A stretch of 64,000 bases of DNA from Callaeas wilsoni (lineage: Eukaryota; Chordata; Aves; Passeriformes; Callaeidae), in assembly GCA_013398955.1 (NCBI GenBank), contig VWPU01004207.1:1-64000 (forward strand). The letters run 5' to 3'. Shown piece by piece: positions 46,615 through 59,549 of the stretch. A program made the position numbers and the translations under genes. Numbering within the stretch: the stretch's first letter is position 1; the number at the start of each line of letters is the position of its first letter. A model generated the notes under the pieces. The model made no database searches. It saw only the letters and a list, made by a program, of their open reading frames with translations, and was not told the DNA's origin.

Positions 46615-49600
46615 CTGAAGATGAAACACAAGCAAATCTTTAGAAGGGATACAACTGCTAAATATATAGTACACTTTTCAGAAAGTGCCTTTTCCTAGCC
46701 CTAAATTTCTTACCGTCTTTGATAAAGATAAAGCCTGTCTGGGAAATCATGAATCCCATAAATCCTACTATGTAACAGAAGAATGCCAGAAAATTATTTG
46801 GTCCAGAATCACAAAGCAAATGACAAATATTTTTTGTTTTAGCTTTGGAGGTACCGAAAATGTGAAGAAATATCATCTCTGGTTTACAGATAGGGCAGAA
46901 AAGCAGTAATTAGATTTGTCTACGATGGAAAAGGTGTCTCTGGTAAACCGGCAGTCCACTCAGACTTCCTTAGAGAATGTAGGGTGCACAAAACTGTTGA
47001 TTATTAATTTCCATTTCTTAAGTTTTCCTTTATGTACAATATACCATGTAATGTGCAGTTCAATTCAGCAGGATGAAAACAAAAGGGAATTTTTAGCACT
47101 CTCTTTTACAGTTACTTGCAAACACAATCCTGAAAGCAAGCTGTCTTCCTCTGTTGAAAGGACATGGTGAAACTCTGGTACAGTCCATCCTCATGGTCTC
47201 AATTCTACAGGATACGCCATTACATATTCCTTATTTGTCATTAACTCCCAAACCCACACATTTACTCTTAGTACTTATACATTTGTATCTTTCCTTTTCA
47301 TCTTCACTGAATATGAATGTAATTGTTTTCACCTGAAGAATTTGGTATAATCCAAACATACACCCATAGAAGCCATTGCTATGCTATGCTATACTAAACT
47401 ATACTACAAGTATTTAAGACACAAAATCCACTACTGACAGTGGCTTAGCACTCAATTCTACTAGATCAAGCCTGGACTCATCTCATCGTGATGAAACCCT
47501 TGACTAAACAACAAAATACCCCATTCAGCATTTTATCACCTCATGATATATTCACGTGGGCACAAATGCTCAGCACTGGAGAACAGCAGAGCAAACTGTG
47601 CCTAGTCTGAAGGGGATGCGTGTTTAACCTGATGCTGCAGAACAGCAAGACTGTATTTCTTTCAACCTCTCCTCAGAAAATTCAGGGTTGTTGGGTATAC
47701 ATTTGTATGGTTAACAATTTGTGTACTCTTTTCATGGCTTCAGATACTATGGATTCAAAAGAAGTACTATCCAAAGACAAAGATAAGGCCTTGCTGCTTT
47801 TTCCTGTTTGCTATGCTAATTTGCATTTTTGTCATTGTCTTCTGTCCCATCTAGAAACATAAAATTTCTTCCAAGGCAACCCTTACAAAAACGTGACTAC
47901 AATACAGTAAAATTACTGTCAGCTTTAGCATTTAAGGATGTTACTGTCAAATAATTTTTTAAATACATGGTTGGGTTTTTTTAAAATAGTGATAGGCTTT
48001 ACTCCTGTAGCAACTGAAAAGAAAATCACTTGCTTTAAGCCAGAAAACAATTGCCTGGCTGAAATAAGTGATCAAAACTGCAAAGCATTTCATTTTTAAG
48101 CTTCAACCAGCACAGTTCTACAGAATTCACAGCAAACACATACAAATAAGAATTGGGATGTGGTTTTCGCCCCTTTACTTTTACTTTTTCTTTCCAACAG
48201 AGACAACATCAGCCCTGGTTTTGGTGGAAATATCCTTGGGAGCTCAGAAACTCTCAGTCATAGAACAACAGGCCAAGTTCATCTCCCTCAAAACTTTTAA
48301 CTCCACTGTCCAACGCAACCTGTGTGAAAGACTGCTCAAGTCTAGCACTCTGCTCTCCTCCTCTCAGTCTCAAGCAGCTCCTTTGAGGTTTAAGAAACTC
48401 ACCCTCTCCACTGTGGGTGTCACAATAGTTACAACTTGATATATCAAGCTCAGCAGGAGAAATGCTGCTAGAGGGACCCAGTCACAGTTACCTATGGTTC
48501 AGTTTGAAGTTTGCTCCAGAGATTGCCATAACCTTCCCCAGGAATAAATATGATAATGTTAGCAGTGCTGACATGTACAGCAGAAACCAGTTACTAAAGT
48601 TATGCACAAATTTCCCCAAACACTGATACCTAGGGGCCATTAGCTCTCCTGTAACACTGTCCAGTTTCTTAAAGGCTTCATAACCATCACATCTCTTCCA
48701 TCTGCAGACAAGGGCAGTGCACAGAATCGTTGCTGAGGCAGGTTTGATAACCTTCTTACCCCACCCCACCCCACCTTTTTAATTCAGAGCTCCAGGCCTG
48801 TGTTTGTATTTCATAGCATTTCTGTATAATGATTTGGTGACTTTTATACGTAAGAGTTTGCCTGCACGGGATGATTGGCACACCTTAATTATTCTCTAAA
48901 ATGCCTAAAATCTGAGACCTATCATCATATCTACCAGCACAGTGCCCAGCCAGTGTCCAGCTCCTGTCGATAAGGCCAAATAGTAATTCAAAAGTTGTTG
49001 ACAGTTTTGAAAGTTCATAACTTTCTTTATATGTCTAGCACTGAGTTTCATTCAAAGTTATCCAGTGAGTCATTATGGATCACAGCATGAGGAAAAGCAG
49101 ATGTACTCTACAGTTGCAGTATTTTTTTGAAAATGTTTCTTTTCCTCTAAGAACTCTAAATGTGTTTATCAAATTATGTTTATGTACAGAGAATATTATT
49201 GTAAAATCGTTTCTACTTAGTTTAAAAGTCTTGCCAGAATGCAGAATGTGAAGGAGGCAGCAAAAGTCTTATTGATATAATATTATGCTAATATAATACA
49301 CACGTATGATTACAGCACCATTTCCTGCTCCTGGAGGACATGCTGGAGCGGGCTGTTCAAAGGGACAGGAAGAGAAGGCTGGCTGTAACAAATATCTTTG
49401 CCTTGTGCTAACAAACCCTCCCCAGTTTCAAAGATGGGGATGAAAAAGGCAGGTACAGATTCTTGTGCAAAAGCTGTCTTATACTGGTGTCTGGTCAGTG
49501 GCAACAGTGAGCCAGGAAATCCTTCCCTTGTTTCGGCCTCCTCAGTGTGCAGGCTCTGGGCTGCCTTTATACCCTTTGGCCACTCATGCCTGGCTAAGGA

Positions 49601-51159
49601 CAGACTCAGTACCCAAATGGAAATACAGAGGCAGTTCACCCTCTCCCCAGCACCAGGTAGACCAAGTATAGCTCTGCAGCAGCCAGGGAGTGAAACTGTA
49701 GAACAAACCTGGTATCAAAGGACTGCACTGGCAGGTTTAAACAAAAGGGTGTGGAAGAGCCCACTCTGTTATGAAGAACATAGGACACAATACCTTACAA
49801 GCTGTCTGAAAAAGTGGAAAATGAAGGAAAGGTGATGCAGAGTATAGAAGAGAAAAGACAAATAGCTCCCCCATTACTTACTGGCCACATCTGGATAGAG
49901 GGAGGAGAAAAATCTAAGAAGTTGTTCTATGAAAAACATCTGGGGTGCAGACAATCATAAAGCTGAAAGCAGTTACGAACAGGAACACACAGGCATTTCT
50001 TTTAGACAGCTTTAATACGGATATAGTGCAGCTGTGTGACTTTTTTTTAATCATAGTTTATGTAACAACTTCAGTATCACAAGTCTGAAGTAATTTCCAG
50101 GCAATATTTCTCTCTCCTAGATGCCCACATCTTTTAGATGATACCCATCTAAGTCGAAGTCTTGGCAATAAATTAGAAGACTCTCTCCATCTACATGAGC
50201 TCCAAACAGTTCTCTTGTTCCTTGATTAAAAATAAAGCCAAGGATCCCAGAGCTTCAGAAAGCCTCACTTTTTCATGGTTTAAACGAGCCAACTTTATTA
50301 CTCACTGGAGAGGTCAACAATAGTTCTTTTCTTTCCCAATGCCTTTGTGCCTTAGCTGTTGACAAACACATGACTTGCCCCTGCACCATGAACCATGGGG
50401 CAGATCACATGTTAAGCGCTGCCTGCTGGCAATGGCACAGGAAGCAGCCAGAGCCACGGACAGAAACAGCCTCTTCACCCTGGGCCAAGTCGTAGCATGG
50501 AGCCCAGGTGGGTCTTTTCGGTTTCAGTGAACATTGCTACAATTTTCGTTGTGAGAAATCTGTCTCCAACTAGGCCTACATAGTTTTTTGGCAGAGACAA
50601 ATGAGACTGCACCAAAGGACTTGCTTGCTGGAATTTGCAACATTTGTGCACCCAGCTTGTCTCGTCCACAAAGCACCCACTTCCATTAACAGGGAGTATA
50701 AATGGTGGTGTGCCTGCATGTGATGGTCTCTCGCTATTTAATCTGTCCTTGCACCTGTCATACAGTGCAGACAGGCCTGAGTCACTTGGCTGTCATTGCA
50801 GGACTTGAACTGTCCTGCATATCTTGGAATCAGAAACCCAGAGTCGTTTCAGTTTAGGATTTGGTTCAGGTCATTATCTACACAAACACTAGCCCTTGAA
50901 TTCACACACTAAGCTTCCTTCAACACTTGTGGGTTTGTCAGCTTGTTTGATCCTGTTTCACAAAGCCTGGAAGAATAAGGTCAGATAAGAAGGCAGGGAA
51001 GCAATGAGCAGCAGAAGAGACTAGGGACTGGTCGAACAACATAAAATTGGCAGGAAAGGGATAATATCCTCAGAGCAAGTTTGAGAAAAAAAAAAGTAGA
51101 AATTTGGGTGCATCACAGTATGAAGAAATGGCACAATGGGTTCAATTGGAAAAATTATG
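46615..51159. other. Putative GPR68 leader intron, first part
   Basis: No recognised exon or mobile element. A CCCCA tandem at 48,759-48,775 is a G-rich tract on the minus strand. A minus-strand GTAAGA donor-like site near 46,711 lies only about 100 bases from the acceptor above. Confidence 0.45.
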
Positions 51160-51640
51160 ATGTAAAAGATGGACCTGCTGGAGAAGGTCCAGAGGAGGGT
51201 CACAGAAATTACAAGAGGGGTGGAGCATCTCTCCTGCGAGGAAAGGATGAGAAGGTTGGAGTTGTTCAGCCTGGAGAAGAGAAGGCTCTGGGAAAACCTT
51301 GTTGCAGCCTTTCAGTGCCTAAAGGGGACTTACAAGAAACACGGAGACAGACTTTTTAATAGGACTTGTAGCAACAAGATGAGGGGCAATGGTTTTAATG
51401 TACAAGAAGGTAGAGTCCGACGACTTACAAGGATGAATTTTTTTATGATGAGGGTGATCAAACATTAGCCCAGGTTGCCAGAGAGGTGAGGGATGCCCCA
51501 TCCCTGGGAACATTCAGGGTCAGGTTTGATGAGGCTCTGAGCAAACTGGTCTAGTTGAAGATGCCCCTGCTCAATGCAGGAGAGTTGGACTAGATGGCCT
51601 TTAAAGGTCCCTTCCAAACCAGACCATTCTGATTCTAGAA
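51160..51640 (+). mobile_element. CR1 LINE fragment (plus orientation)
   Basis: The sequence runs 'gacctgctggagaaggtcc', 'agaggagggtcac', 'agcctggagaagagaaggct', 'agatgaggggcaatgg', 'ttggactagatggcc' and 'ggtcccttccaaacc', and ends in 'accattctgattcta'. This is the last ~480 bases of a CR1 in sense direction, with its 3' tail at the right. It is 5' truncated, as usual for CR1. Confidence 0.92.
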
Positions 51641-51737
51641 GGGTATCACATAGAAACAGCCATTAAAGGCAGTGAAAGAGCTTTCTATTAACACAAGATA
51701 AGTAAAGGAAAGACAAGTACATATGAGGCACATGTAT

Positions 51738-51825
51738 ATATATATGTATATGTGTATATGTATTTGTACAATATATGTATTTATATAACATATGTTTATA
51801 TGGTATATAAGTATTTTTATATTCA
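51738..51825. repeat. AT-rich microsatellite (TATG/TATA)
   Basis: TATATATG and TATGTGTA units run into irregular TA-rich sequence. It lies about 100 bases beyond the 3' end of the CR1 copy. Confidence 0.8.
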
Positions 51826-52590
51826 TAGAAAGATAGCTGAAATATTTGCTGTTGTTTTTTATTCCACTCTTTAGAATCAGAATTGTTAATCAGCGTCTAA
51901 CAAAATTATTTTTAACAATAGGATGGGTGCATAGACAAAAATAGATCAGCAAAGCTAACAGATATTTAAAAAATACTATGTGCACTCCAGGGGATTTAGT
52001 TACAGCAATTTGTGAATTATTGCTGGTGATGTTTCAGAAATTATGACAAATTGGGGTAAAACACTTTGTTTTGTGAAAAAGAGGAGTAAATTTAATTTCT
52101 AAATTAAAGTAATTTACATCTATGCACAATCCATTTAGTGTTTGTAACTTGCAAGTGGATTTTTCTAATGTGAACCTCTGAGTACAATAATTATTACTCT
52201 GTATATATGTTTCAGTTGAAGGGAACTGTAAAAGTGTTCTGTAAATTACAAATAACTTTACTTTTGTCATTATCAGATGACTCTTCTTATAAATCTATTG
52301 TCAAAGACGGAAGTCGGCAATATTTTTTTTAGAATCTATATAAACAAAAGACTAATTAGTCATCAATGCTCAATTTTTCCTAACATGGACATGCAATAAT
52401 TTGCAGTCCTGGGTAAATCATTCCATTTGCTCCAAATTTTGGTGTTCTGGGAATTCCATGTTCTGTTTCTATGCCTTTTCATTTCAGGTTTTTAGGACTT
52501 TGGACTTCTTGGTTGATGCCTGCACATATGAAGGACAACTTGAGATGAAGGACAAGGGAGTCAGGTAGGGTAATTAGCAGTTTGTCCAAT
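51826..52590. other. Non-coding spacer between two CR1 copies
   Basis: AT-rich; nothing recognised. Confidence 0.5.
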
Positions 52591-54058
52591 ATCATAGAAT
52601 CATAAAATGGTTTTGGGGTGGAAGGTACCTTAAAGATCACCTTGTTCTAACCCATGAGCAGGAACACCTTCCACTAGACCAGGTTGCTCAAAGCCCCATC
52701 CAGCCTGGTCTTGAACACTTCCAGGGATGGGGCATCCACAGCTTCTCTGGGCAACCTGTTCCAGTGCCTCATCACTCTCACAGTAAAGAATTTTCTTCTA
52801 ACATCTAATCTAAATATTTTAGTTTGAAGCCATTCCCCCTTGTCCTATCACTATATGCCCTTGTAAAAAGTCTCTCACCATCTTTCTTTTAGGCTCCCTC
52901 CAGGTACTGCAAGGCAGCAATAAGGTCACCCTGGAGCCCCCTCTTCTCCAGGCTCAAAAAAACCCAATTCTCTCAGCGTTTCCTCACAGGACAGGCGCCC
53001 CATCCCTCTGATCATCTTGGAGACCCTCCTCTGGACTCACTCCAATAGGTCCATGTCCTTCCTGTGCTGAGGACCCCACAGCTGGATGCAGCTCTCCTGG
53101 TGGGGTCTCAACAGAGGGAAGTGGAGGGGCAGAATCCCCTCCCTCACCCTGCTGGCCACGCTGCTTGGGATGCAGTCCAGGACATGTTTGGCTCTCTGGG
53201 CTCCAAGTGTTCCTGTCCAGCCTCTCATCCACCAGCACCCCCAAGTCCTTCTCAGCAGGGCTGCTCTGATCTGTTCATCCCCAGCCTGTGTTGGTACCGG
53301 GGGTTGCCCTGACCCAAGTGCAGCATCTTGCACTTGGTCTTGTTAAACCACATGAGATTCCCATGCACTCACTTCCTGAGCTTGTCCAGGTCCTTCTGGA
53401 TGGCATCCCATCCTTCAGGTGTGTCCCTCCTCTCTTTGGTGTCATTGACAAATCTGCTGAGGCTGCACTCTATTCCTTCGTCTATGTCATTAACAAAAAT
53501 ACTAAATAAAACTGGCCCTGGTACAGTTCCCTGAGGGGCATCACTTGTTGCCACAGGTCCATTAGGACTCTGACCATGACCCTCTGAATGCACCTGTTCC
53601 ACCAATTTCTTATCCACCTAAGATTCCACCCATCAAATCCATCTCTCTCCAATTTAGAGAGAAGGATGTTGTAGGGGACCGTGTCAAAGGCTCTGCAGAC
53701 CCAGATAAAGGACATCTGTAGCCCTTCTCTTATCCACTGGTGCCGTCACTCCATCACAGAAGGCCATAGGCTGATCAGGCAGGACTTGCCCTTGGTAAAG
53801 CTCTGCTGCCTGTCCCAAATCACCTCCCTGTCCTTGAGATGCCTTAGCAGAACTTCTAGGAGGATCTGTTCCGTGATCTTCCCCAGGCACAGAGGTGATG
53901 CTAACAGGTCAGTAGTACCCAGGGTCCACTTTTCCACCCTTTTTTAAGATTATTCCAATGTTTCCCTTTTTCCAGTCACCTGGGACTTCTTCTGACCACC
54001 ATAACTTCTCAAATATCATGGAAAGTAGCTTGGCAACTACATCTGCCTGTTCCTTCAG
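52591..54058 (-). mobile_element. CR1 LINE with decayed reverse transcriptase (minus orientation)
   Basis: About 1.47 kb starts at the left with the 3' tail 'atcatagaatcataaaatgg' and the 3'-end blocks, then continues into ORF2. On the minus strand, translated pieces match CR1 reverse transcriptase: PGDWKKGN near 53,970, KITEQILLE and FTKGKSCL (53,890-53,790), then AFDTVPYNILLSKLE (53,690-53,645), GPVLFSIFVNDIDEGIEC and SRFVNDTK, with a D-to-N change in the usual FADDTK. The pieces lie in shifted frames with stops, so the enzyme is dead. The endonuclease half is missing (5' truncation). Confidence 0.93.
53369..53937 (-). pseudogene. CR1 ORF2 reverse transcriptase remnant
   Basis: This is the recognisable reverse-transcriptase core inside the CR1 copy at 52,591-54,058. 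It is broken by at least two frame changes. The catalytic FADD-type box reads FVND, losing the first aspartate, and there is no initiator or endonuclease domain upstream. It is a fossil and not a functional gene. Confidence 0.85.
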
Positions 54059-55258
54059 ACTACTCATTCTATCTTACACTACTACTTATTCTTTATCTAG
54101 AATTAGGGCCCTTTTACCTAATGTGAGGTCTGAACCACTGGTTGAGCACAGGGAAGTGCTAAAAAAAACCCCACAACTTTGGAAAATCCCTATTTATGGT
54201 AATAAGAAGTTCATGCAATGTGCAATTTCAGGCAAGCAGTCCACGTAGTATCAGGAAGGTGAATCACAGCTGAAATTAGTCATACTATAGCTGCCTCAAA
54301 GCTTTAAAAAATGACCCTCACTTGCCCCCCACTTCCTGCTGTTAAAAATCAACCAAGTGGACGACATGACCCTCCAAGTATTTCACTGCTGAGTTATTGT
54401 GACTAGTTCCTACCCACAGGGCACATCTCCTTGAAGCTTCGTGTATGACTTGCTTGAGTACAGGACAGTGGGTGGAGGAAAACACATCATACCACTTCCT
54501 GCAGACACCTTAAATTACTCTATAACTCAGAGAAAAAGCTCCAAATCTTCCTTTCCCCTGAACTAAAACCTCAAGCAAGTCAATGGCCCTCTCACCCACA
54601 ATCCTCCTTGACACAAAAGCCAAAAAACCATCCTGTCTCTACTGAAGAAGCAGCAGGCAAGTAATAATCAGTCATAGACAACAGAACTGCTTATAATCCC
54701 AAACTTGTACACTGATCCTCACTGAAGAGGCCAATGCAAGAAAAGCCAAGATTACACAGGTCTTGCTTATTAGAAGCCATATAAGCCATGATCAACATGC
54801 AATATTAGTAACGAACAATGACTGGAACAACTGTGTTGTAGCCTGGGATTGAGAAATAGGAACTTCACCCTTCTGAGTTGAGTTCTGATTCATTTTACCA
54901 TCTACAGCCTTGGGGAAAATCATCCTTCTGATTAATTTTCCTAAACTCTACATTATTGCCTCTTTTGATGCTGCAGCCTGCTCTGACAACAGCACAGTGC
55001 TACATCAGGCAATACCAGATATCTTGCACTGAAGTCAGTGACTTAAGGTTTAATTCATATCTGTATTGCATTTCAATGATGTTTGCCTTTCTTGGATTGC
55101 CAGCATGCCCTTGTAGCCCCAGCACTGCCACACAGGCCCTGCTTCACAGAGTGGCTGCCCAAAGGGAGCCATGGGAGTCACCCACAGATTTCTCTGCTGC
55201 CTCAGCATGAGCCATCCATTTACACACTGTGGGCCGTAGCACACTGCCAGCACCCTTT
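54059..55258. other. Non-coding spacer
   Basis: No recognised exon or repeat family. Confidence 0.5.
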
Positions 55259-55370
55259 CCTGGTCAGCACATCCCATTCTGGTCAGTGCACCCTGTCCTG
55301 GTCAGCACACCCCATCCTGGTCAGTGCACCCTGTCCCGGTCAGCACACCCCATCCTGGTCAGCGCCCACC
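55259..55370. repeat. 19-base minisatellite (about 5.8 copies; 38-base higher-order unit)
   Basis: Tandem units begin with TGGTCAG (CGGTCAG once) at 55,261, 55,280, 55,299, 55,318, 55,337 and 55,356. Two unit types alternate, one ending in CACACCCCATCC and one in TGCACCCTGTCC, giving a 38-base higher-order repeat. The last copy is partial. Confidence 0.92.
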
Positions 55371-58300
55371 AAGGCTGAGCAAAGCACTTGCTATCAGCCT
55401 CTACCTTCAGCCAGATGCTCACAGCCTTGGAGCCAATGTGTGTATTAAGAGCAACTTACTCTCTGTACCCACATGCTCACGCAGAAAGGGGATGGAATGC
55501 CAGCAACATGCAAGGCAGTCCCTTCTGTCAAGCTTTCCCAGCATCACTCAAGGAAAAACTTGTTCAAAAACTGACAAGTTAGAGAACGAAGCAGGGACCA
55601 AATTATCTTTCTGCTTGCATATTTTGTAATGCCAATTTGAACCCAAGGATCAGTACATCATACCCTCCAAACAGAACTATCTCATTAACTAAAAGTCATT
55701 TGGAAAGCAACCAAACACCCATCTATACAATTTTTTCTCCTCGTTTGGTGATAATTCAATGGACAGGACTTATTGCGCAGTGCTGCTGACAAGCTTGGGA
55801 CATCCATAATCAATGCTTGACTAACAACACTTGACAACCAGCAAAGGCTGTCTGATAGAAAAATTTTGCTTACTAGGTCTAACTGAAACGTGGTTGAAAC
55901 TCTGGCATGTCTAAAGAGATTGAGCAGATGTCCTGTTCAAGGAGAATGTTAGCATTTTCATTATTCCATGCATCAGCAAATAATGATACATTCAATAAAG
56001 TCATCTCTTTTTAAAATGCCATTTTCTGCATACATGATTCAGTATATGATTCATTTTGTACTGAAAAAGTTTTAAGACATGGTAAAGTGAAAAGCTGCTT
56101 ACAATATTTGAAGATTTTTCCCTTCCACTCCTCATTTTTCTTTGACCTAATTATTTTTCTTCTGTTTGGATTTATCTTAATCAAAGAGAATAAATTCATC
56201 ACGGGATAGGAGCCAGTTCAACTCAAGCACCTAACATTGTGTGCGCTGTTGCCGTCTAAAAAACGAAAATAATTCTTTTGTACCTTTGTACTGTGTTTGC
56301 GTTTCCAGCTTACATTGATCACCGCAGTGCACTTCAGACAGGTTTTTGTTCTAGATCCAATTCTTTCTAGTCTAGCACACCATCCGCCCTTCCACACACT
56401 TCTGTTTAGCTATGCTCATTTCCTTTTAGGCTCAATTGAGTCTTTTTTGGCTCTTGTTCTGTATTTCTGGATTTTTTCCTTGGATACAGCATTGGGGAGG
56501 TGGTGTGTGGGGTGCATGATGCATATGTATTTGTGCATGTCTTCAAATAGTCCCCATCTAGTCAGTAGAAATGTGACTCTATTAAACTGTCCCTTATTGC
56601 TATCTTTAATTAAATCTCTTCCCTTTTTTTCAGTTTCCCTTCTGGAGATCAACCAAGTTTCCTGCAGAACTGAGTCAATATTCACATGTAAGACATGTCC
56701 TTCCATTGTTATTTCTCAGTGTTCTCATGAGAAGCAGTGTGCCTTGCAGAAGGTTTTCCTCTGCGCTCTTTCCCTCGTTGCTGTTCTTGCTCCCTAGATG
56801 ACTATTGAAAACGTCAGTCCTTTGTTTTTTTTTTCACTTGAGGGTACGAGACTCTAACAACCTAGTTCCCAGTGGATTAATCACTTTAATAAAGTGCTGG
56901 CATCTGTATCTGCAGGTTTGCTTACATTTTCGTTCCCTGAATTTTCATTTCTGGATAAAAGAGGTTCAACATGAAAACTGAGGAAAATAGTTGAAGAGGC
57001 ATGACCTCACAGAAATGCAAAACCCCCCTTCTTTAATAATATCAAAGAAGCAATTCACAGCAAAAGCAACAACCTTGCTATAAGCCATTCACACTTCCAG
57101 ACATGCTTCTGACTAGAGAAAAGGGAGAGAATCAAATGCTTGTTACAGGAGAGTTCTGATGAGTTCTTGAGGAGATGGAAAAGCTGGTACAGGAGATGCG
57201 AGATTCCAGATTGAGAGCTGTTCAGAAATCCAGGTCTTGCTTTGGGATAGAGGTGTAAAACCAGTTCTGAAATTTGGACATAAGTTCAAATTCCAAATAA
57301 TAATGTTCTGACATGATAGATTCAGGGATTTTATTTTAAGCCTCTTGTAAGTTTAAAATGCAATTATTATTTTAAAAGCTGTGTCTGAACAGTTCTTAAA
57401 CATGGAGCATAAACCAGATACATCTTCTAATTAGATGTGTGAGTAGACACTAAATCATTATCCATCACAGAGTAAAAACTCTCCTTCCTTGGCAGAAGGA
57501 AGACAAAATGTTTCCAGATATAAAATGATAAAATTCTAATGGTTACTAAAATGTTGAGTTAAAAGAAAGCCAAACCACGAGATCTCTGAAACATTTCCAT
57601 TCTTCCCTACTGTTACTGCCCATTTTAGCATTTTATTCAGGTGTCATTAAAGTGACTGAACTTTGATAGTTCAATTATGTTTGCTTTTGTAATTAATTTT
57701 TTATTTATCTCCCCTTCCTCTATTGGCTACTCAACCTCTCTTCAAAGCTTTATGTCCTTACTGCTGGCCCATACGACACACCATAAGAGAAAAGAAGCTC
57801 GAAACCTTGATGAATAAAGCAACAATGTTCAGAAAGGAAAGTCTAGGCTCATCCCAGCAGCAGTAGCTGTCCGTAGCAATTTCTGAGAGGAGAATGTCAG
57901 GAGGACATCTCCTGTGGAGCAACAGTAACAGCAGCTGAGTGCCCTCTCTGTTACACGTAGGTCAGGTAAGTTCTGCCTTTCTATTTGATTCTGGCATGGT
58001 GACAGATCTGAGCCTAAGCAATCTCAGATCAAACTCCAAGACAACCCAGCTGGAAAGAAGTTTGTTGCCAGAGAAACAATTTCTGGCAAGAGGGCTCCAT
58101 GGAGAGGAACAGAGCATATACTTTCAGGTGAACCTGTTTCTTGCTCTCCCTCTAACAGGGTTTTAAACCTATTATCTAGTCTTTTTCTCTTTTTCAGACA
58201 AATTAGCTACAGCTTCCACAGAAGTGCCTAAAAAGCTCTTGTTTTTCTACCCTACAGATTCACAGAGTTCAGAACAGTATTTCTAGCGGAGAAAAAGTGT

Positions 58301-59439
58301 TACAGTGGATGTATCCCTTAGAGAATAAACTGCAATGTTTTTCTTAGCTGTTGTTGCTTACTAATACCTTTAGTTAAAATTATTGGTCAGTTTCTTCTAA
58401 ACATTAAAGCTGTTATGTGTATTTTCAAAAACAATTGCCACCAGCTGTCAAGGTCAGCAGCTCTGCAAATGCTTCAGCTGGCAGAATAATTCATAACTAG
58501 CAATAAAAGCCACTCAGAATAAGCCTCATAGGAAAAACAAACATATTAGAGGAGACAATCAGCTAATTATAAGGTAATGAGCCTCGCAAGGCTGCCGTGT
58601 CTGGAGTTCTCTTTCTACAGTTCTTCCCTTAAAAATAATTACCAAGTTGTGTAACTGTCCTCATGAGTGGACATGACTTTCTTTAGTTATCACCACACTG
58701 ACACAATACAGCCATCAGAAGTGAAGCCCCAGGGCACCATGAATGCACCCTCAGGTCAGAGCTACAAAAACCAGAAGCGAAGAAATTTTCTTCTCCATGC
58801 ACTGTTCAATGGGATGCCAAGAAATCTCACATTTAGAGGATCAGCGGGTTAATCTGCGTGACACCATCCACAAGGCTGGTTAGGTGAGGAAAATTTACAT
58901 TAAAGCCCCCACCTTTGAACACCTGGCCCTGTGCAACTGTGCTCAGCCACAAGTAAGAAGCTTCCTGTCTGTCTGACCTCACAAGCAGCCTCAGGCTCAC
59001 CCTAATCATTGGCATCTAGTACAATGACACCTGTGCACATCTAGTTCTGCAGAGACTCAGTTTTCCTCCCTTCTCTTCCCTTTCCCCCTAGCCCACTTCT
59101 CTCTTTTCCCATTGCTGTAAGATTGCTTACAGTCCTCTGATCCGGAACAAAGGGAGCCAATTTTTGCCCACCAACCGCAAAGGGAAATAAATACCTCTCA
59201 CTGAAAATATCAAGTGACACAATGTTTTTTAAGGAGATATTGGAACCACCAAATCTTTCTTCATTTAAAACTGGAATATTCAAATCACAGTGCTGTGATG
59301 TAGACATTTTCACCTCTGCTGTCACAGAACAACATACTTGTCTGATTCTATAAACCCAACATTTTCTTACAGGATACTTCCTAGATGCTGTAAAGACTTG
59401 TAAAACTTCAGGGATGTACTTTCCATGTTATCATCTTAC
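55371..59439. other. Non-coding spacer within the putative GPR68 leader intron
   Basis: No recognised mobile element or coding exon. The longest open frame (56,297-56,797, plus) shows no domain or homology I know and is probably chance. Confidence 0.45.
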
Positions 59440-59549
59440 CTACAGCTGTACAGCACCGAGTGTAAAATAAGCTGGAAACAGCGCTCTTCTGCCTCTTCGC
59501 TCATGTGACAGAAAGACTTTACAAGTGCATGTGCAGGAGCAGCCTGATA
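59440..59549 (-). other. Candidate non-coding exon, possibly GPR68 leader
   Basis: On the minus strand a 110-base segment is bounded by a strong acceptor ('atgctgttgttccccag') and a good donor (TAG then GTAAGA). It is open in one frame but encodes nothing I recognise. Its strand and position suit a 5' untranslated exon of GPR68. The support is splice-site quality only. Confidence 0.27.

Noticed and set aside
48759..48775. C-rich tandem as a G-quadruplex on the minus strand
   Set aside because: There are only three runs of four G and one of two in a short tract, so it is weak, and nothing functional lies next to it.
49398..49835. Plus-strand open frame of 145 residues
   Set aside because: No family resemblance, no flanking splice sites of note, and it is opposed by a similar-length frame on the other strand.
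53037..53346. Several overlapping open frames on both strands
   Set aside because: They all lie in the CR1 copy, in its 3' part downstream of the reverse-transcriptase core, and are not host genes.
56297..56797. Open frame of 166 residues on the plus strand
   Set aside because: It is the second-longest open frame after GPR68, but it has no recognised domain, no splice context or neighbour support, and a Leu/Ser/Phe-rich composition typical of chance frames in AT-rich DNA.
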